From Saccoglossus kowalevskii (lineage: Eukaryota; Hemichordata; Enteropneusta; Harrimaniidae), in assembly GCF_000003605.2 (NCBI RefSeq), contig NW_003120426.1, positions 57,824-77,836 of the forward strand: 20,013 nt of DNA, written 5' to 3'. The notes beneath the pieces are model-generated. The model ran no database searches, was not told the origin of the DNA, and saw only the letters and a list, made by a program, of their open reading frames with translations. Below, piece by piece: positions 18,403 through 20,013 of the stretch; the first letter of the stretch is position 1; each line of letters opens with the position of its first letter. The translations under genes were made by a program, and so were the position numbers.

Positions 18403-19565
18403 TTTCATGTACAAGATCAAATCCTCTTAGAATATAGTGAATACATTTCTTTAATAGTATGATTTAACTGTAAAAAGTGGTGGTCATCGCGACCATGTAC
18501 ATTCAATCTGGTGTCAATTCTTCTGTAGAAACATATATAAGTACATCAAGGTTGAATGGTTGTTTGTTCAAATGTCTATGCTTGCATGGGTCCAACCGTA
18601 TTCACGATATTGTACTTTTAATTGAAGATTAGATTTTTCTCTGATTTCCTACCCCCTTATAGTAGTATTTTTCAACATTAATAAAAATATTATTAACACG
18701 ACCACACTTTTTAAATCTAACGTGTGAGCTGAATCAATTACATTGATGGCTTTATGTCACATGGGCATTAATGAAGGCTTTTCATTGGTCAATAGACATT
18801 TTTCATTTCAGTTTGAATTGAAATTTATAAAAATTCATGAAAAAAAAAAGCGAACGTGTTTGTGGTCATGTAGAAATTGTCAAATCTGCATCAAATTTTC
18901 AGAATTTAGATGTTCATTGGTTGTTGATCAACATTTTTACAAAAATTATAAATGTATGAAACCTGAATGATAATTGGTTGCAGGCTTTCAGTACAATAAA
19001 AATAAATGTCAGTTTTCAGAGCACTAGTTTCAAAGAATCTAGTTGCAATCTTAGCATAGCCACTGTTCACTGATAATAAATCGTGGACTCTAAACCGCTT
19101 TATTCTCGCAAGAGACATCACAAATGTATTTGTGAGTTTTCCAGGTGAGGGAAAAATGTATTGAAAGTTTTACTAGGCTTTTTAAACCCTTTTTAGTGCT
19201 ATAATTTCAACTTTCAAATAATTTATATGTATATTTTTTATAATTTCTTGTTAGTTTTTGGATCAAATTGACATCATTTTCAATTTGTTATAGAACTTGA
19301 TAAAAACTTTTTAAAAATTATTTGAAAATTTACGGCAACAGGCAATGTGTAAAACATTTTAGGAGCTCATTGTTGAATAAAAAATTACCCCCCTCTCAAT
19401 AAATTTGACAGTACTGATCATGTATCAATCGATAATACTCTAATGAAACCAGATAATTTTTAATGTGGATAATTATCTTAATTATTGGTGACCCTAAAAA
19501 TAGTAGACCGGTACTTGTAAGTTGTTTTATCATAAATAATCCTATAAATATCCACAAAGCCATAC

Positions 19566-19602
19566 AATGTACATGTAGCTGGTACCAGCTTATATGTACA
19601 TT
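19566..19602. repeat. Near-perfect 37-bp palindrome
   Basis: The sequence reads AATGTACATG then TAGCTGGTACCAGCTT then ATATGTACATT. It is centred on GGTACC, with a perfect 14-bp core AGCTGGTACCAGCT and 9-bp outer arms AATGTACAT/ATGTACATT. One or two bases between core and arms break the symmetry. It has no loop and so is a candidate cruciform. It lies about 70 bp before the minisatellite. Confidence 0.75.
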
Positions 19603-19671
19603 ACTCAGAATTCTTTAATATTTATTGAAATTTATTGCAATTATATCTATGGTACTTCTGCAAATACCACT

Positions 19672-20013
19672 CTCCAAAACGCACTACATTACGTGTACTC
19701 ATATACTGCCCTCCAAAACACACTACATTATGTGTACTCATATACTGCCCTCAAAAACGTACTACATTACGCGTACTCATATACTGCCCTCAAAAACGCA
19801 TTTCATTACGTGTATTCATATACTGCCTTCAAAAATGCATTACATTACGCGTACTCATATACTGCCCTCAAAAACGTACTACATTACGTGTACTCATATA
19901 CTGCCCTCCAAAACGCACTACATTACGTGTATTCATATACTGCCCTCAAAAACACATTACATTACGTGTACTCATATACTGCCCTCCATAACGCACTAAA
20001 TTACATGTACCCC
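19672..20013. repeat. 39-bp minisatellite, at least 8.8 copies
   Basis: Units start at 19672, 19711, 19750, 19789, 19828, 19867, 19906, 19945 and 19984. The last is cut by the window edge and more diverged. Each begins CTCMAAAACGCACTACATTA and ends TATACTGCC; there are no spacers and no length variation. Because 39 is a multiple of three and the unit has no plus-strand stop in any frame, overlapping open frames of about 120 codons appear. They are repeat artefacts, not genes. Confidence 0.95.

Larger units (their letters stand above)
16585..20013 (+). other. 5' part of a large Kv2 intron
   Basis: It starts with the consensus donor GTAAGT and runs past the end of the window. I looked for the S1-S6 exon (voltage-sensor Arg repeats, pore TVGYGD) and did not find it. 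The intron is strongly AT-rich, with poly-T runs near 17081-17095 and 17350-17361, two palindromes, one possible MITE and a terminal minisatellite. A vertebrate KCNB1 intron at the same protein position is also very long, as I recall. Confidence 0.85.

Noticed and set aside
18472-18505. GTAAAAAGTGGTGGTCATCG as another family A MITE end
   Set aside because: Only partial similarity to the GGTGGTCGTCGCG terminus, no TTAA in place and no partner end.
19625-19999. Two overlapping plus-strand frames of about 120 codons with 13-residue repeats
   Set aside because: They arise from the 39-bp period being a multiple of three and free of stops. No start context, signal peptide or splice signals support a repeat protein.
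19672-20013. CRISPR-like array
   Set aside because: Units are contiguous with no unique spacers, and the DNA is plainly animal nuclear sequence.

Overview
The window looks like nuclear DNA from an animal, most likely an aquatic invertebrate. It is AT-rich, gene-poor and intron-bearing (GT-AG splice sites, polyadenylation signal). It is dense in short non-autonomous DNA transposons (MITEs), minisatellites and simple repeats. The phylum cannot be fixed from the sequence alone.

Layout: 1-4649 is a gene-free stretch with a 21-bp minisatellite (about 257-591), two MITE-like inverted-repeat elements (3109-3241 and 3600-3756) and small palindromes. 4744-7152 is a complete three-exon plus-strand gene, recognised as an ANKRD66 orthologue: four ankyrin-type repeats, a conserved acidic linker and an unusually long Ser/Lys/Glu-rich tail. 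Each of its two introns carries a MITE. Its 3' UTR may run to the AATAAA at 8367-8372. 8373-15855 is mostly intergenic and holds three inverted-repeat elements (9130-9625, 11976-12282, 13611-13797), a perfect RFX-type X-box, a CRE and simple repeats. 15856-16584 is the first coding exon of a Kv2/Shab voltage-gated potassium channel, with the whole cytoplasmic T1 domain and its zinc-binding H-x5-C-x20-CC motif. It stops at a GTAAGT donor just before S1. The rest of the window (16585-20013) is the 5' part of that channel's large intron and ends inside a 39-bp minisatellite.

The two genes lie on the same strand with about 8.7 kb between them, and nothing in the sequence links their functions. 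No new defence, metabolic or signalling system is visible. The most informative novelty is the transposon landscape: two families of TTAA-flanked MITEs, each with two copies here, and several unrelated inverted-repeat elements. A second point is two gene-level details: the ANKRD66 tail, and a 56-residue Kv2 N-terminal extension with two candidate start codons.
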